A stretch of 64,000 nucleotides of DNA from NCBI GenBank assembly GCA_004026145.2, contig CP034985.2, positions 608,720 through 672,719 on the forward strand, read 5' to 3'. The notes beneath the pieces were generated by a model, which was not told where the DNA came from, did no database searches, and was given only the letters and a program-made list of their open reading frames with translations. Made by a program: the position numbers and the translations under genes. Numbering within the stretch: position 1 is the stretch's first letter; each line of letters begins with the position of its first letter. This DNA comes from Takifugu bimaculatus (Eukaryota; Chordata; Actinopteri; Tetraodontiformes; Tetraodontidae). Of the stretch, positions 10,939 through 23,629 are shown in pieces.

Positions 10939-11731
10939 CGGTAAGTTTACACTGATAGAAGTTAGTTGCGTTGGTTAGCATTAGCACGGACAGGAGGTAA
11001 CTTGCATTGCCAAAGCAAAAGATGGCCTCAAACCTTTTTTTTTTAACGAACACAGCGTAAAAGGCAACAATAACCCCACAATCGGACCAATACAGACTCA
11101 AAACAGCAGGTAATGGGCGAAATCACTACAAAACCTTTAATTGTTAAGAAAAAATACTTGAAGTCATTTATCCACCAAACAAAGGAGGATGTGAAATTTC
11201 TCCATTGTAGAGATATTTGATCATAAAATAATGTTTGTATATCAGAAACAAGAATTTCGATGGCCCATATCTACGGACGTGAGACAAGTTAAAAATGTCA
11301 ATGTTATTTAATTCTAATAATGGCTAATATCTACCAGAACCACTTGGACACTAGGAGGAGCAACCCAAAATACCGTTATGTTTCATTAAAAAAGAGCCCG
11401 CCTTGCATAAAATGAAGGAATTCTACCATTAGTTCAATTTGAGGAGTAGGTCGCTATATATTTGGATTGTGCATTTTTATAGTCATACTTTTATGTCTTG
11501 TCAAAGAAAAAAAAAGACTTTAGACCAGCAGATTTGTTTGTGTGGCAGATATTAGTTTACTGTCTCTCAGACAGTGTTTGGAAGAAATCTGAACTTCAGG
11601 TTTCAGGAAATTACAGGTGGCGCTGTTTGACTCCAGCAGGGCCACCTGACGCTGCATGGTAACACTGGATGGAACCTAGAAAAGCTTTTTGAAGCAAATA
11701 ACTTTATTTTTAAGTGGATTTTGGGCTGAGG

Positions 11732-14324
11732 ATGTCGGAGGAGCAGACTGTGTCTCTGGTGGATGTCCTGCAGGAAGATGAGGAACTGGAGGAAGAAGCT
11801 TCAGCTGTACTGGGAGGAAGTGACTCGGATCACTGCTCGTATCCTCAGGTTGGCTCTAGTCTTCCTTAACTCTGGAACTAAATGCAGTCCACAGATTTTG
11901 ATTCCTTTTGTGCTATTTACGCCTGTGTTTTTTAATATATATATATTCAGGGCTATGTGAAACGTCAGGCTCTGTATGCCTGTAACACCTGCACACCAAA
12001 GGGGGGCGAGCCGACTGGTGTGTGTCTGGCCTGTTCATACAAGTGTCACGAAGGTCACGACCTCTTTGAACTCTACACCAAAAGGTCAACACTTGGGTTT
12101 AAATTTATCATTCTATCACAGTAGTGCTGCATGCAGACCCCACCCTCACAAGTCACACATACACACTTGTGTGGATAGTGGAAACACACTGACTGTTCAT
12201 CCAGTAAATTCAGAAGGCTCAGATCATGTTTAAAAGGTGATTATGATCCGGATGTGTTTCTGACTTGATCATCCTCTGTGGTTCCAACAGGAATTTTCGC
12301 TGCGATTGTGGAAACAAGAAATTTGCTGAGCTGAAGTGTAAACTCTTCCCTGTGAGTGTAACCTGTCCTGTGGTAACTCGTTAAATCCTCTAATTGTTAA
12401 CAGGCTGTGGTGCTCTCGTTATTCTTATAAATTCACTGTGTGAATAAACGTAATTGATCCAAAACACTAGTGTTCAGCGGAGCTGTGCATTTGGATCACA
12501 AACAGGAAGTGCTTAACACAGGTTCTTGTGTGTAACGGCTCTGTTGCAGGAGAAGGACAGCGTCAACAATCTGAATAAATACAGTCAGAACTTCTTTGGA
12601 CTTTATTGCACTTGCAGTCGACCTTACCCCGACCCTGATGACCAGGTGAGGTGATGTCGCAAGGTCACATGACCAGCAGGTGTGTTTGCCCATCACTACC
12701 CGTCTGTTAATGTTTGTTGTGTGCAGGTGGAGGATGAGATGATTCAGTGTGTGGTGTGTGAGGACTGGCTGCACGGACGGGTGAGTCTAAAACATCACTG
12801 CCGCCCTGATGATGATTCTGGGGACTGAAATGGTTCACCTACACTGGTTCTACACCACTGAAAAGTGCTGCCCACTAGAGTTCAGTCACTTGGAGGTGAC
12901 TGGTGGTGTGGCGCCCTCTGGTGGTCGTTGTCACTTACCTCGCCTGTGTTTGCAGCACTTGGGCTGTGTGGTTCCAGACAGTGTGGGGCTCCTGGAGATG
13001 ATCTGCGAGTCCTGCATGAACAAAAACACATTCCTTTGGACCTACGCCGCACACTTGGCAGGTATTCCTCCTCAGATTTTCATTTGTGTCCCTAGTTTAT
13101 CACCTTCGTGTTCCCACGGGGATGGCAACACATGCTATGTTTCGAATCCACTCCACCATCATGAAGTGTGTTCATGTTGTTAGCTGCAACATCCTCAACA
13201 TGTTTTTTGTGCGTCCGATAAATTGACTCAATAAAAGGCCCTCCCTGGCTGTCATCCACTTCCTCTCTCTCTGTCGTCCAATTCAGTTTCTGGCACAGAC
13301 ATACAGGTGAAAAAGGAAATGACAGCAGACGAGTCCAAGAGAGATTCTCCTAACGAGACAGCAAAGGTGATGGTTGCCACGGTGACTGTAGCTCAATCTT
13401 AAGGGTGGCGGAGGGTTGGTGTCTGAGGAGATGATGGCTCGGCGGTCAGCCAGCAGGACATGACGATAGACGAGACACATTACTCCAGGTAAAGTGACGG
13501 CTGTCTTTAATGTGCTGCAAATCCTTGACCAGTCTGACGGGGACATCCAGCCCAGCTGTAAGCGCAGCCGTGAGGACTTGGGATCATGCTGCAGGCTGAA
13601 GGAACTGCCTGTGATTGGTCAGACCAGAGTCCAGTCGGGTGCGGTGTTTCTGCCGTCGTCATGGCGCTCCAAACTTTGCACCTGTCAGAGCTGCCTGGTA
13701 AGTCTCGTCCAAGCCTCTGTTGGTTAAGGCGGCAAATTACATCACCGAGGTGACGCTCTGCGTCCTTTTCAGGAGAATCTGTCGGCCACCGGACTGTCCT
13801 TCCTGCTCGACGAGTCGGACACAGTCCTCGCCTACGAGAACAAAGGGAAGACCAGCGAAGAGACGCGCCAACATGATCCTCTGATGTCTGCGCTGGACAA
13901 CCTGAACCGGGTCCAGCAGCTGGAGATCATTCATGGTATGCTACAGTAGGAGTACTGCGTGATGCTGAAGTAGCTTCTGGTGCACATGGTGCTGTGGCAT
14001 AACACTTCCTGTTCGTTGGCAGGGTACAACGACATGAAGAGTGACCTGAAGGACTTTCTGCAGACATTTGCAGCAGGAAGGAAAAGTGAGTGTGATTCCA
14101 CATGAACACATTAACCCACTACTGCCATTACCTGCTGGCTCACGATGCCTGAGCAGCATTCTTGGAAAACAGGTCTCATTCGTCTTCAATGTTGGCAAAA
14201 CTTGATGCCACGTAACCACGGGGTTTTCCTGTGACAGGTCGTGACCCCCGATGACATCCATCAGTTTTTCGAGCAGCAGCAGAACAGGAAGAGACAACGG
14301 TTTGACAGCGGCCACTGCATCTGA
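11732..14324 (+). CDS. ubr7: UBR7, UBR-box and PHD-finger E3 ubiquitin ligase
   Basis: Putative E3 ligase of the N-degron UBR family that in mammals also acts on histone H2B. Eleven coding exons: 11732-11848, 11951-12084, 12291-12351, 12550-12645, 12727-12780, 12956-13061, 13287-13366, 13533-13697, 13773-13935, 14023-14085, 14238-14324; about 374 residues. The first exon has VSLVDVLQEDEEL as in human. The UBR box is Cys/His rich (CNTCTPKG, CLACSYKCHEGH, RCDCGN); the PHD finger spans YCTCSRPYPDPDD to CESCMNKN; the C-terminal part contains WRSKLCTCQSC and a helical end (DDIHQFFEQQQNRKR). The middle is shorter than in mammals. All junctions keep phase except the last, where exon 10 carries one base too many (four A at 14082-14085), so the last 29 residues are out of frame as written. 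Confidence 0.9.
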
Positions 14325-14950
14325 CGACCTTTGACCCCTCCCCTCGTCATCATCATTATCATCCCTCCTACTGTTGAACTAGTGGTCACTTCCTGGGAGT
14401 TTTCAACACCAGCAACCTGTAAAGAATCTTTAAGCATATTGTAGACTCGGTGGCCTGACTGAGTGGTCACTGGTGGCGTTCAGCAGCACCTGCCCAACAC
14501 TGGCTCTGTAAAACCACCACAGAAACAGATGCTGCCCTTTCCCATAGTGTTTTAGTGCTTTTAAACCACTTATTTTTAGGCATTTGTTTCATGCAACACT
14601 ACACAACTTTACACACCATAAATAGCATCGACTGCATACGAACTACAATGAAGACTACATCAACAGTGGCGGAGCGTCTTGGGGGCACGCCCCCCTCGGG
14701 GGTCGTCGAATAAAGTTCCTGTAACAATGATGTGTCCTGCAGGTTGACGCTGCCATCTTGTGGTCGGCTTTTGTAAATGCGGTTGCCGTGTTATTTTATG
14801 GTTGGCCAACAGTTAATCAGGCGGTGGTTGTTTGGTTACCACTTGAGTTTCCGCCTGTGCCAGAAAGTAAAGATGTGTTCAAAGTTGATCTGGTCCTGAT
14901 TCTTGTCTCCTGTAGCACCATAAATTGAGTAACAGGCTGGAAAGCGACCT
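14325..14950. other. ubr7 3' flank
   Basis: No coding exon recognised. AATAAA at about 14710 could serve ubr7 polyadenylation. Confidence 0.35.
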
Positions 14951-14956
14951 CAGCAG

Positions 14957-15442
14957 CCACCTGATATTTCTGTGTAGGATGAAGAAGACACCTGATATTT
15001 CTGTGTAGGATGAAGAAGACACCTGATATTTCTGTGTAGGATGAAGAAGACACCTGATGTTTCTCGGTGTAGGATGAAGAAGACACCTGATGTTTCTGTG
15101 TGTAGGATGAAGAAGACACCTGATATTTCTGTGTAGGATGAAGAAGACACCTGATGTTTCTGTGTGTAGGATGAAGAAGAGACCTGATGTTTCTGTGTGT
15201 AGGATGAAGAAGACACCTGATGTTTCTCGGTGTAGGATGAAGAAGAGACCTGATGTTTCTGTGTGTAGGATGAAGACACCTGATGTTTCTCGGTGTAGGA
15301 TGAAGAAGACACCTGATGTTTCTGTGTGTAGGATGAAGAAGACACCTGATGTTTCTCGGTGTAGGATGAAGAAGACACCTGATGTTTCTCGGTGTAGGAT
15401 GAAGAAGACACCTGATGTTTCTCGGTGTAGGATGAAGAAGCC
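14957..15442. repeat. Minisatellite, 31-33 bp unit
   Basis: About 15 tandem copies of CACCTGATRTTTCTGTGTAG followed by GATGAAGAAGA. The left units are 31 bp; later ones are 33 bp with TGTG or CGG insertions, and one is 30 bp. Because 33 is a multiple of three, long open frames appear on both strands (up to 204 codons on minus, 120 on plus), but these are repeat artefacts without codon constraint. Confidence 0.95.
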
Positions 15443-15913
15443 TTTGTCACCTGCTGACATTAACATGTTACAGACTCTGTTGCTGAACATCAAACACTAA
15501 TCAGCCTTCTGTTCTTCCCCTCTTGAATCATCCTGCAGCTGGTTGTTCTCCATTTGCTTCTGCAGAGGCGATCCAATCATTGGCTTTGTCCAGCTGTCCT
15601 GACATTTGACAGGCTGTTTACTGACTGTCACTTTTCTATGTGATCCTGTTGCTAGAACCTGATTTTCATCTCCACTCAACGATTTAAGCTACAGTTTGGA
15701 CAATCAACAATGTCTAAATTAAACATCTAATCAGCAGGCATCTGGGTCCAATGTCCACCCGCTCCTCTTCCTTTCCCCTCCTCTTCCTAGCCCTCCTCTT
15801 CCTCCCCCCTCCCTGTGTGTCCAAGTTCTGTGTGACTGAGCAGCTCCCCATGAACTCACCAGAACCCTGTGGACCTGGGAGAGTGTGGATCATTGGGTTT
15901 AATGCAGCTGATG

Positions 15914-16394
15914 ATGGTGCGCACCGTCCTGAGGACCATGGCAAATGCTCCTGGATCTACTCTGAAGGAGACGAGGAGGTGGATCTACAGCAAACCGCCT
16001 CGGAACAAGATCGGAGCTGCTGTGAGTCTTAAAGAGAAAAAAACTAAACTGATTAACAAATTTAAAGATTAATGAGTTTCAGTATTCTTTCACCTGTTGG
16101 ATTTTATAATGGCATTTTTCATGCTTATTATGTTTGTATTAAAATGAAGACATGACTTAAGAATAAAATCAAATTAAAGAAGCAGAGGCTGAACATGGGG
16201 ACGATTGCTTGTTTTTCCCTTGGAGGTTGTCATGTGACTGTTTCTCTGCGCTCTGATTGGTGGTCTGGTGTTTTAAACAGCAAAGTTTCTTCGTAATGTC
16301 GGTGTTCACCGTGGTCATGCTGACTCCAGCCGCCTGGATCCTTCATCACCTGCCCGAGTACCGCCAGAGGTCACGACAGAATCCTAAGACCTGA
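15914..16394 (+). CDS. cox8: Cytochrome c oxidase subunit 8 (COX8B/C-like), mitochondrial precursor
   Basis: Two exons (15914-16021, 16281-16394) encode 73 residues. Subunit VIII is a one-pass nuclear-encoded subunit of respiratory complex IV in the inner mitochondrial membrane. Seen: an Arg-rich, acid-poor presequence (MVRTVLRTMANAPGSTLKE...), a mature start IYSKPPRNKIG resembling the ITAKPAK start of heart-type subunits, a membrane helix with FTVVMLTPAAWILHHL (compare FLLPAGWVLYHL) and a short basic tail. The intron is phase 0 with GT-AG ends. I chose the ATG at 15914 because it has A at -3 and G at +4; in-frame ATGs at 15869 and 15902 are alternatives. It sits beside ubr7, the position of COX8C in human, so it is probably the orthologue of that locus. 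Confidence 0.85.
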
Positions 16395-17780
16395 AACACT
16401 CACCTCCTCCTCCCCATCACCATTATCATCATCATCATCACCATCATCATCGTCACATGAAGACGCATTTTAACCCATCAGCTCATAACTGTCAAAGAAA
16501 TTAAAGGATTTAAACAATAGTCTCATCTTAATCTTCTTTTATTTCTCCCTGCTGCTTAAATAAACAGGAAGTGTTTGTGTGTCTGAGATAAAAATAAAGT
16601 CTCAGTTTGTGTTTGAACAGGAAATGCTTGTTTATTTTCAGACTTAATCACTTCCTGTTTAAGGAGAGAAGTTGTCTCACAGATGAGAACATCTTCATTA
16701 TCTTTGTTGGTCAGAATGAGAACCAATCAAAAGTTCAAGAAAAAATCAATGTCAATTAATTAGGTCACAAAATAAAAAATCCCATTTTACGGAGTGAGGG
16801 GGCAGGGTTTCCGATGAGACCGAATCTCAGTTGTTAAATTGACAAAAAGGAAGTAATTAGGGGCCAAAGTCACAAACTCAGCCTAAACCTTCCCAGGCAG
16901 GAGGTGAAGGGGACCCTGTTGCTAGGCAACCAGGTATTCTAAAAGCTGTAATGGTTGTTCCAAACCCAAACAGAGATGAACAGACAGTGTAATCACCCAT
17001 CATCAAACTTTAACCTTTATTAAATGTTTGTTTACTGGTCATACTGGTTATTTTACCAGTTACTCTATGTGGTGTTACTGGTGGAATGAGGTGACTAAGA
17101 GCGACTTTAGTCTCTGGTCTGTGTGACTACGGGTCCTGGACCTGTTGAGATGTGGAGCCACGTCCATACACTGATCGATTTAGAGAATAACAGTAGTTCC
17201 TTTCTTTTCTCAGCTTTGACAGAATTTTTGGGCAGAATTGTAAATGTTTGTTTTCAGAATTAATACATTTTAGTTAATCTTTGAGTACAACCTTGGATTT
17301 GACTCGTTTCAGACATCAGTTTCCTTTTGTTGTTTTGTTGTTATTGTTGTCGCTCAGAATCAGCGGATATTTCGTGTGATGTGTTCACTGACCTGTGGTT
17401 CTCACATTTTAAAGCTCATCTTCTGATTATTTATTACGTTGATCAGAAAAACACAAAATAAACAAATTGAGAAAAATGATTTTCTTGAAAAAAGTCCCAA
17501 ATTGAATGGGCAGAATGGGAGGAGCCTTAGCATGTTTGGATCTGTTCTTTATGTCTAAATAATCTTTTCTTTCGGACACATATTTACATCGTCTCCCTTC
17601 TTCTGCAACTTTTCACAGTAACAAAGTACAGTATTGAAATTGGCCAAACTGGTTTTTGAACATTAAAAATCGAAGGTTCTAATCAGCAAACGGGATGGCT
17701 GATCTTTCATCCATGAGGTGAAGATGAAGGTTTCTCATCATTCTGCTAGCATTTAACTGGATCAACTGGGCTAACTGGGC
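16395..17780. other. Intergenic between cox8 and asb2 (convergent)
   Basis: A short CAT microsatellite lies at about 16424-16451 and AATAAA signals near 16500-16600 probably serve cox8. No further exon recognised. Confidence 0.4.
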
Positions 17781-20700
17781 TCAGCTTTCATCCTGGCTGG
17801 TGTGCTGGTGCTTCAGAAAGCGGATCAGAGCTCCAGGCAGCGGCAGCTTCTTCAGATGTTTATGTCCGACCAGCTTCTCAATCTTCAGTCTGCACAGGTG
17901 CAGCAGCGGCCGCGGAGGAGCTGTAGCAAACCATGCAAACCAGTCAAACCAGTGGTCTACTGGTGGAGCAGCGGATTGATTACTGGTTATAGGCTCACCT
18001 GCTTTGTCCTTGATGACACTCCACGCACTGTAGCTGTTCAGGTGTTCTATCAGTCTGGAGCACAGGGTCACGTGACCAACATAGTCCAGTAAAAGGTCAA
18101 TGATTGGCCCCGCCCACCGGCAAATACTGGGAGCCGAGATCATCTCACAGAACTGTTCGTCAAACACAAAACTTTCAGTCAGTTAAACAATCAGAATCAC
18201 CAAAACCAGGATCCAAAAACAATTTCTGCGGTTTTAAGGGCCTGACCACAGCAGGTGTGGTCCAGGTGACCTCACCTGGACTCCTGTCCTCTGTTGTCTG
18301 TCATGTGGGACGTCGTCACTACTTTCCGATCGGGTGATATTGATGGGCGGATGAGGTCCACTCCCGTAGACACATTCGAAGCAGCAGAGGGCGTGGCCTC
18401 CGTGGTCCAACAGGTACTTGAACATGGGCAGGTACTTCATGGAGAACATGTAGACGGCGGGGAAGGTGGTGGGGTGTGTGGGGATGCAGGCATTGACATC
18501 GGCGCCATGCTCCACCAACAGGGTGACGGTCTTGACGCAGCATTGCCTTGCTGCTACCATAAGTGGTCTGAACATGTCCATGTTTGGGTTGGCACCAGCT
18601 GCTAGCAACATCTCCACAGCTTCAATGTTGCCGTTGATGACGGAAAAGTAGAGCGGCGTGCTGCGGCGGTCCTCGTACAGCTTGGACCGTTCCTCGGACA
18701 GCTGAGCGTTGATGTCGAAGCCTGCCTGGATCAGAAGCTCCAGAACATCATCGCAATTGTATTCAGCAGCAACGTGCAGCGGACTGATACCAGTCCGTCG
18801 TACTCTGGCCTTACTGGTAACCGCAATCAACATGGACACGATCCTGGAAACACAGAAGGTCCCAGGATTTAGTCCCAACCAGGAACAGCTCAAACATACA
18901 GTCTCAACAACACCAATCAACCTAACGGCAAAATGCGGCTGCACCTACGCCACATTTCCTGTCTGGGAAGCGACGTGCAGTGGTAATAATCCCGTCTTTC
19001 CGGGCTTGTTGGCATCTGCTTTCTGGGAGATGAGCAACTCCACGATGTCTTGGTGCTCATTTTTAGTCGCTTCGTACAGTGCGGTGGCGCCGTCGGCTGC
19101 CTGACTGTTAATATCTGCACCTGTGGGGAGGAGCACGGACAACACGTAAAAAGACAGCGGCAGATAGAGAACAACGAAAAGGAAAATGGAAACAGGATCA
19201 TTCCACCAACAAGCATGTATCGTCTCCTTCACATGGTCAGAGCTTAAAATAAAACCAAGAAGAACCCGCTCCTGATCTGTTCCCTCAGAACATCTAACCC
19301 TGTCTCAGACCCAGTAACCTTCCCTCATACCCCCTAAACCGTCACTCGGACCTCCGACCCTGCATCGCACCCCCTAACCCTCCCTCAGACCCTCTAGCCC
19401 TGCCTCAGAACCTCTTACCCTCCCTCAGACCCTCTAGCCCTGCCTCAGAACCTCTTACCCTCCCTCAACCCCTCTAGACCCTTCAGACCCTCTAGCCCTG
19501 CCTCAGAACCTCTAACCCTCCCTCAGACCCTCTAGCTCTGCCTCAGAACCTCTTACCCTCCCTCAGACCCTCTAGCCCTGCCTCAGAACCTCTTACCCTC
19601 CCTCAGACCCTCTAGCCCTGCCTCAGAACCTCTAACCCTCCCTCAGACCCTCTAGCTCTGCCTCAGAACCTCTAACCCTCCCTCAGACCCTCTAGCTCTC
19701 CCTCAGAACCTCTTACCCTCCCTCAGACCCTCTAGCCCTGCCTCAGAACCTCTTACCCTCCCTCAGACCCTCTAGCTCTGCCTCAGAACCTCTTACCCTC
19801 CCTCAGACCCTCTAGCTCTGCCTCAGAACCTCTTACCCTCCCTCAGGCCCTCTAGCTCTGCCTTAGAAACTCTTACCCTCCCTTAGACCCTCTAGCTCTG
19901 CCTCAGAACCTCTTACCCTCCCTCAGGCCCTCTAGCTCTGCCTTAGAAACTCTTACCCCCCCTTAGACCCTCTAGCCCTGCCTCAGAACCTCTAACCCTC
20001 CCTTAGACCCTCTAGCCCTGCCTCAGAACCCCTTACCCTCCCTCAGACCCTCTAGCCCTGCCTCAGAACCTCTAACCCTCCCTTAGACCCTCTAGCTCTG
20101 CCTCAGAACCTTTACCCTCCCTCAGACCCTCTAGCCCTGCCTCAGAACCTCTTACCCTCCCTCAGGCCCTCTAGCTCTGCCTTAGAAACTCTTACCCTCC
20201 CTTAGACCCTCTAGTCTGCCTCAGAACCTCTTACCCTCCCTCAGGCCCTCTAGCTCTGCCTTAGAAACTCTTACCCTCCCTTAGACCCTCTAGCCCTGCC
20301 TCAGAACCTCTAACCCTCCCTCAGACCCTCTAGCTCTGCCTCAGAACCTTACCCTCCCTCAGACCCTCTAGCCCTGCCTCAGAACCTCTAACCCTCCCTT
20401 AGACCCTCTAGCCCTGCCTCAGAACCTCTAGCCCTCCCTCAGACCCTCTAGCCATGCCTCAGAACCTCTAACGCTTCCTTAGACCCTCTAGCCCTGCCTC
20501 AGAACCCCTTACCCTCCCTCAGACCCTCTAGCCCTGCCTCAGAACCTCTAACCCTCCCTTAGACCCTCTAGCCCTGCCTCAGAACCTCTAGCCCTCCCTC
20601 AGACCCTCTAGCTGTGCCTCAGAACCTCTAACTCTTCCTTAGACCCTCTAGCCCTGCCTCAGAATCTCTAGCCCTCTCTCAGACCCCCGACCCTGCATCA

Positions 20701-22380
20701 CACCCCCTAACCCTCCTTCAGGCCCTCTAACCCTGCACCAGACCCCCTAAACCCTTTAGCGTGCCCTTCATAAAGATAATACTCGAGCAGGTCTTTGGGT
20801 TTGTCTACTACTGACAGTCAGCAGAACCATCACTAAGGTTCCTTGTGTACGCACCATGTTTGAGCAGGAAGCGCAGCGCTGCCAGCTGTCCACTCTGGGC
20901 TGCGGTGAAAAGCGGCGAGATGCCGTAAATATTGGTCAGGCTGAGTTTGGCTCCAGCCCTCAGCAGCATTTCGCACGCCTCCACGTTGTTTCGACACACA
21001 GCTTCCTGCAGTGCAGTCCAGCCCAAAAGGCAGCGCGTGTTCACCACTGCACCGTGGTTCAACAAAGCCGCCACCATGGCAGTATTGTTGCGTTCACAGG
21101 CTGCAGGACAGGTCAGATTGTACCAGAGACCACAGAAACTACAGGTGATGTCACACTGTTGCTACCTTTGTAGAGTGGAGTCTCTTTCTCCCGGTTTGAT
21201 ATGTCAGGGTCGGCTCCATTTTCCAACAGTACCTGGACACACGGCACGTGCTCCTGACTCACAGCTACCATCAGAGCGGTTTCACCACAGTCTGCTTTCT
21301 TATTGATCATCCCAGGCTGAGCTGCTCAGGAAACACACACGTACATGGGTGGGTGTGTGTGCGTGTCTGTCTGTCTGTGTAGTCTGTGTGTTACCTGACA
21401 GCAGAACTCTCAGACACGTGTCCTGACCGTACCACGCCGCCTGGTGGATGGCGAGCCAGCCTTCGTTTGCTTGGCAGCATCAGATTGGTTCCTGAATGCA
21501 TCACTAACCTTCTGACTTTATTGACGTCACCTGTGCGAATAGCCTGGAACAGAGGCTCAGTCCTCCCTGAGAAACAAACACCAATAGCAGTTACAACTAC
21601 TAATGTCCACGTCTGGGCTACAGTGGTGGAGGGGCAGAGCTTATGGCTCTATTCTGCAGTCCTGCCAGCAGGAGGCTTCAGACTGGATGACCTGTTGGCG
21701 TGGAAACAAGGCAGGTGACTCACTCCTCCAGTTCAGGAACAATGTGCAACAGGCTGCCGTCTGCTTTACGGTACGCTAACATCCTCTTCCCGGAACCGGT
21801 CATAAACCGACTGACTGTCCCAGCAAAGGTCTTCCTGTCTCAACACAACAGCCAATCAGAACACAGGAGAACTCTATTCCCCCCCCCCCCCCCAGGAATT
21901 TTGTCCTTTTTACTTTGTTTTGTGCAACAACAGAAGAATTTAAAGAGCACAAATATAAAGATCTGCACATTTAGAAGAATGAGAAAAAGAAATGAGTCCA
22001 TACGGATCAGGAGGCCTTTCTGCAGGTGGGTTAGGGGAGCTGTAGTCCACAGGTGGGTTGTGGGAGCTGTAGCCCACAGGTGGGTTGTGGGAGCTGTAGT
22101 CCACAGGTGGGTTGTGGGAGCTGTAGTCCACAGGTGGGTTGTGGGAGCTGTAGTCCACAGGTGGGTTGTGGGAGCTGTGTTGGTTGCAGGTTCTGGTCAC
22201 AGGGTGCGGTGGAGGAGTAGAGGTTGTAGCAGCGTTGTTGTTGTTGTGTGTTTCCTTCAGACTGCGCTCGATAGCGAGCTGCAGTAGCTCGTCATCATTC
22301 AGGTGACTGTACAAAGAATAATCATCCAGAGCCAGACTGGGAGCTGTGGATCCAGACTGGGAGATGCTGGGTGCTGCCAT
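17781..22380 (-). CDS. asb2: ASB2, ankyrin repeat and SOCS box protein (muscle-type isoform with UIM)
   Basis: Substrate receptor of a Cullin-5 ubiquitin ligase; in mammals it targets filamins and other muscle proteins. Exons (minus strand): 22380-22004, 21834-21724, 21566-21395, 21321-21166, 21100-20855, 19120-18949, 18843-18276, 18152-17999, 17920-17781. Exon 1 has DDYSLYSHLNDDELLQLAIE, a ubiquitin-interacting motif as in the ASB2-beta isoform, then a 9-residue repeat. Ankyrin repeats follow (GWLAIHQAAWYGQ, GWTALQEAV, GISPLFTAAQSGQ, GATALYEA, GLLPLHVAS, GISPLHVAAE). The SOCS box is in the last exon (PPRPLLHLCRL ... LPLPGALIRFL). Exon 3 carries one extra base at 21466-21468 (between NLMLPS and NEGWL), and the exon 2-3 junction is also out of phase by one; exon 2 is the least certain. 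Confidence 0.9.
17921..17998 (-). other. asb2: 78-nt stop-free intron in the asb2 SOCS-box region
   Basis: GTGAGC donor and CTACAG acceptor; removal gives KDKA-A-PPRPLLHLCRL, matching human. The intron is 26 codons long with no stop, so retention would insert 26 residues immediately before the SOCS box while keeping frame. Confidence 0.7.
19290..20757 (-). repeat. 40-bp minisatellite in asb2 intron 5
   Basis: About 36 copies of a 40-bp unit built of two related 20-bp halves, CCCTCCCTCAGACCCTCTAG and CCCTGCCTCAGAACCTCTTA on the plus strand. On the asb2 sense strand it is purine-rich with recurring GGG runs (AGGGAGGG and GAGGGT). Variant halves alternate in blocks, indicating higher-order amplification. 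Confidence 0.95.
21878..21893. repeat. Poly-C tract
   Basis: Run of about 15 C within asb2 intron 1. Confidence 0.9.
22020..22180 (-). repeat. asb2: Coding minisatellite in asb2 exon 1 (27 bp, 9 residues)
   Basis: About six units of 27 bp encode SSHNPPVDY-type repeats (one VGY, one SSPNPP variant) between the UIM and the first intron. Being a multiple of three, copy-number change keeps frame. Confidence 0.9.
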
Positions 22381-23598
22381 TGTGGAGCTGGAGATGATCA
22401 GACTGTCAGAGATCAGAGATCAGAGCTTCGCCTGTGTCCTCTGTGTGCCTGTTCTGCGTCTGTCTGTTGCTCACGTCTGTATCGCTGAGGTTTATTTTAA
22501 GACTCTGCTCTCATGTTACAGGCAGCAACACGAACAAGTGACTTCACACACACTCAACTTTGACTTCAGCAGCTCCCAAAGTCCAAAAATCACATGTTTT
22601 TAACCTAATTTACCACTTTAACAACACAGTTGCTGACGTGAGCTCCAAAATCCCACATGAAGTCAGTCACATCAAAGATCTCCGAGCTCTTCATTGATGT
22701 GATGTCATGTGACCGCATCTATAATTAGTCATAAACCAACCAAAGGTTAGCCACAGCTGAGAAGTATAAATCATGAAAACACAAGAGAGGAAGTTACTGA
22801 GGGTTACTTCCTGTCTGAACTGATGGGCAGCTTTACACTCATCTGCTGAAATTTTAAACACAAAAGCAGATGTGACAGTAATGTGGAGAGATGCAGCATC
22901 AGCCTTCTGCATGAGACAGACTCAATAACAGAGGTCCTAACCCCAACCCATGAGGAACTTTACCCTCCTGCCGCCTGTCTGATACACACGAGGACTCCTG
23001 AACCAGAGGAGAAAGTTGGGGGATATCACGGCTAGCTGTATCACTTTAGCACAGCGATTGAAACCTTCATCACACCTGGACCTGATCTCCTACAGACAGA
23101 ACACAGAAACCTGACTGGACTGTTGGCTCCAAATCCGTTCTGGGATGGACCTTAACCACCATCAGAGGGAACCTGCTAATGTACTGCTAACACTTAGCTA
23201 ACTCATGTCGCTGCCATGCTGCTAACATGCTGCTACCATGCTGCTAACAGACTACTTTTACAACTCCACAGCTTTATGTTGCATCACAGATAATATTTGA
23301 GTCAACAATTAATTTGTTGAATTTCGCACCAAAATCAAACCAATAAAATGGCAACAGAAACTGAGAGATTTGGTTCCACGGTTCCTTTTCAGATTTGCTG
23401 GTATTAACGTTATTTCAATGTGCAGAACATTTCTTTCCTGACGGAACCCACTTGTCTTCTGTTGCACGTTCCCTTCTGGAGATGGTTCTGTATCACCTGA
23501 TGAACTGGAGAACATCTGAAAACCAGCAGACATAGTTCTGATGTTACGCTCAAACCAACTTCAGCATGAAAAGAGTTCAAACATTTGTAGTTTGTAAT
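22381..23598. other. asb2 upstream region
   Basis: Head-to-head spacer between asb2 and ppp4r4. No exon recognised; probably includes asb2 promoter sequence. Confidence 0.35.
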
Positions 23599-23629
23599 CT
23601 AACAGCACTTGAGGTTCTGACACATCTGC

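Noticed and set aside
14957..15442. CRISPR-like array or a repeat-encoded protein (204- and 120-codon frames)
   Set aside because: Head-to-tail repeats without unique spacers in an animal genome; open frames arise because the unit is 33 bp.
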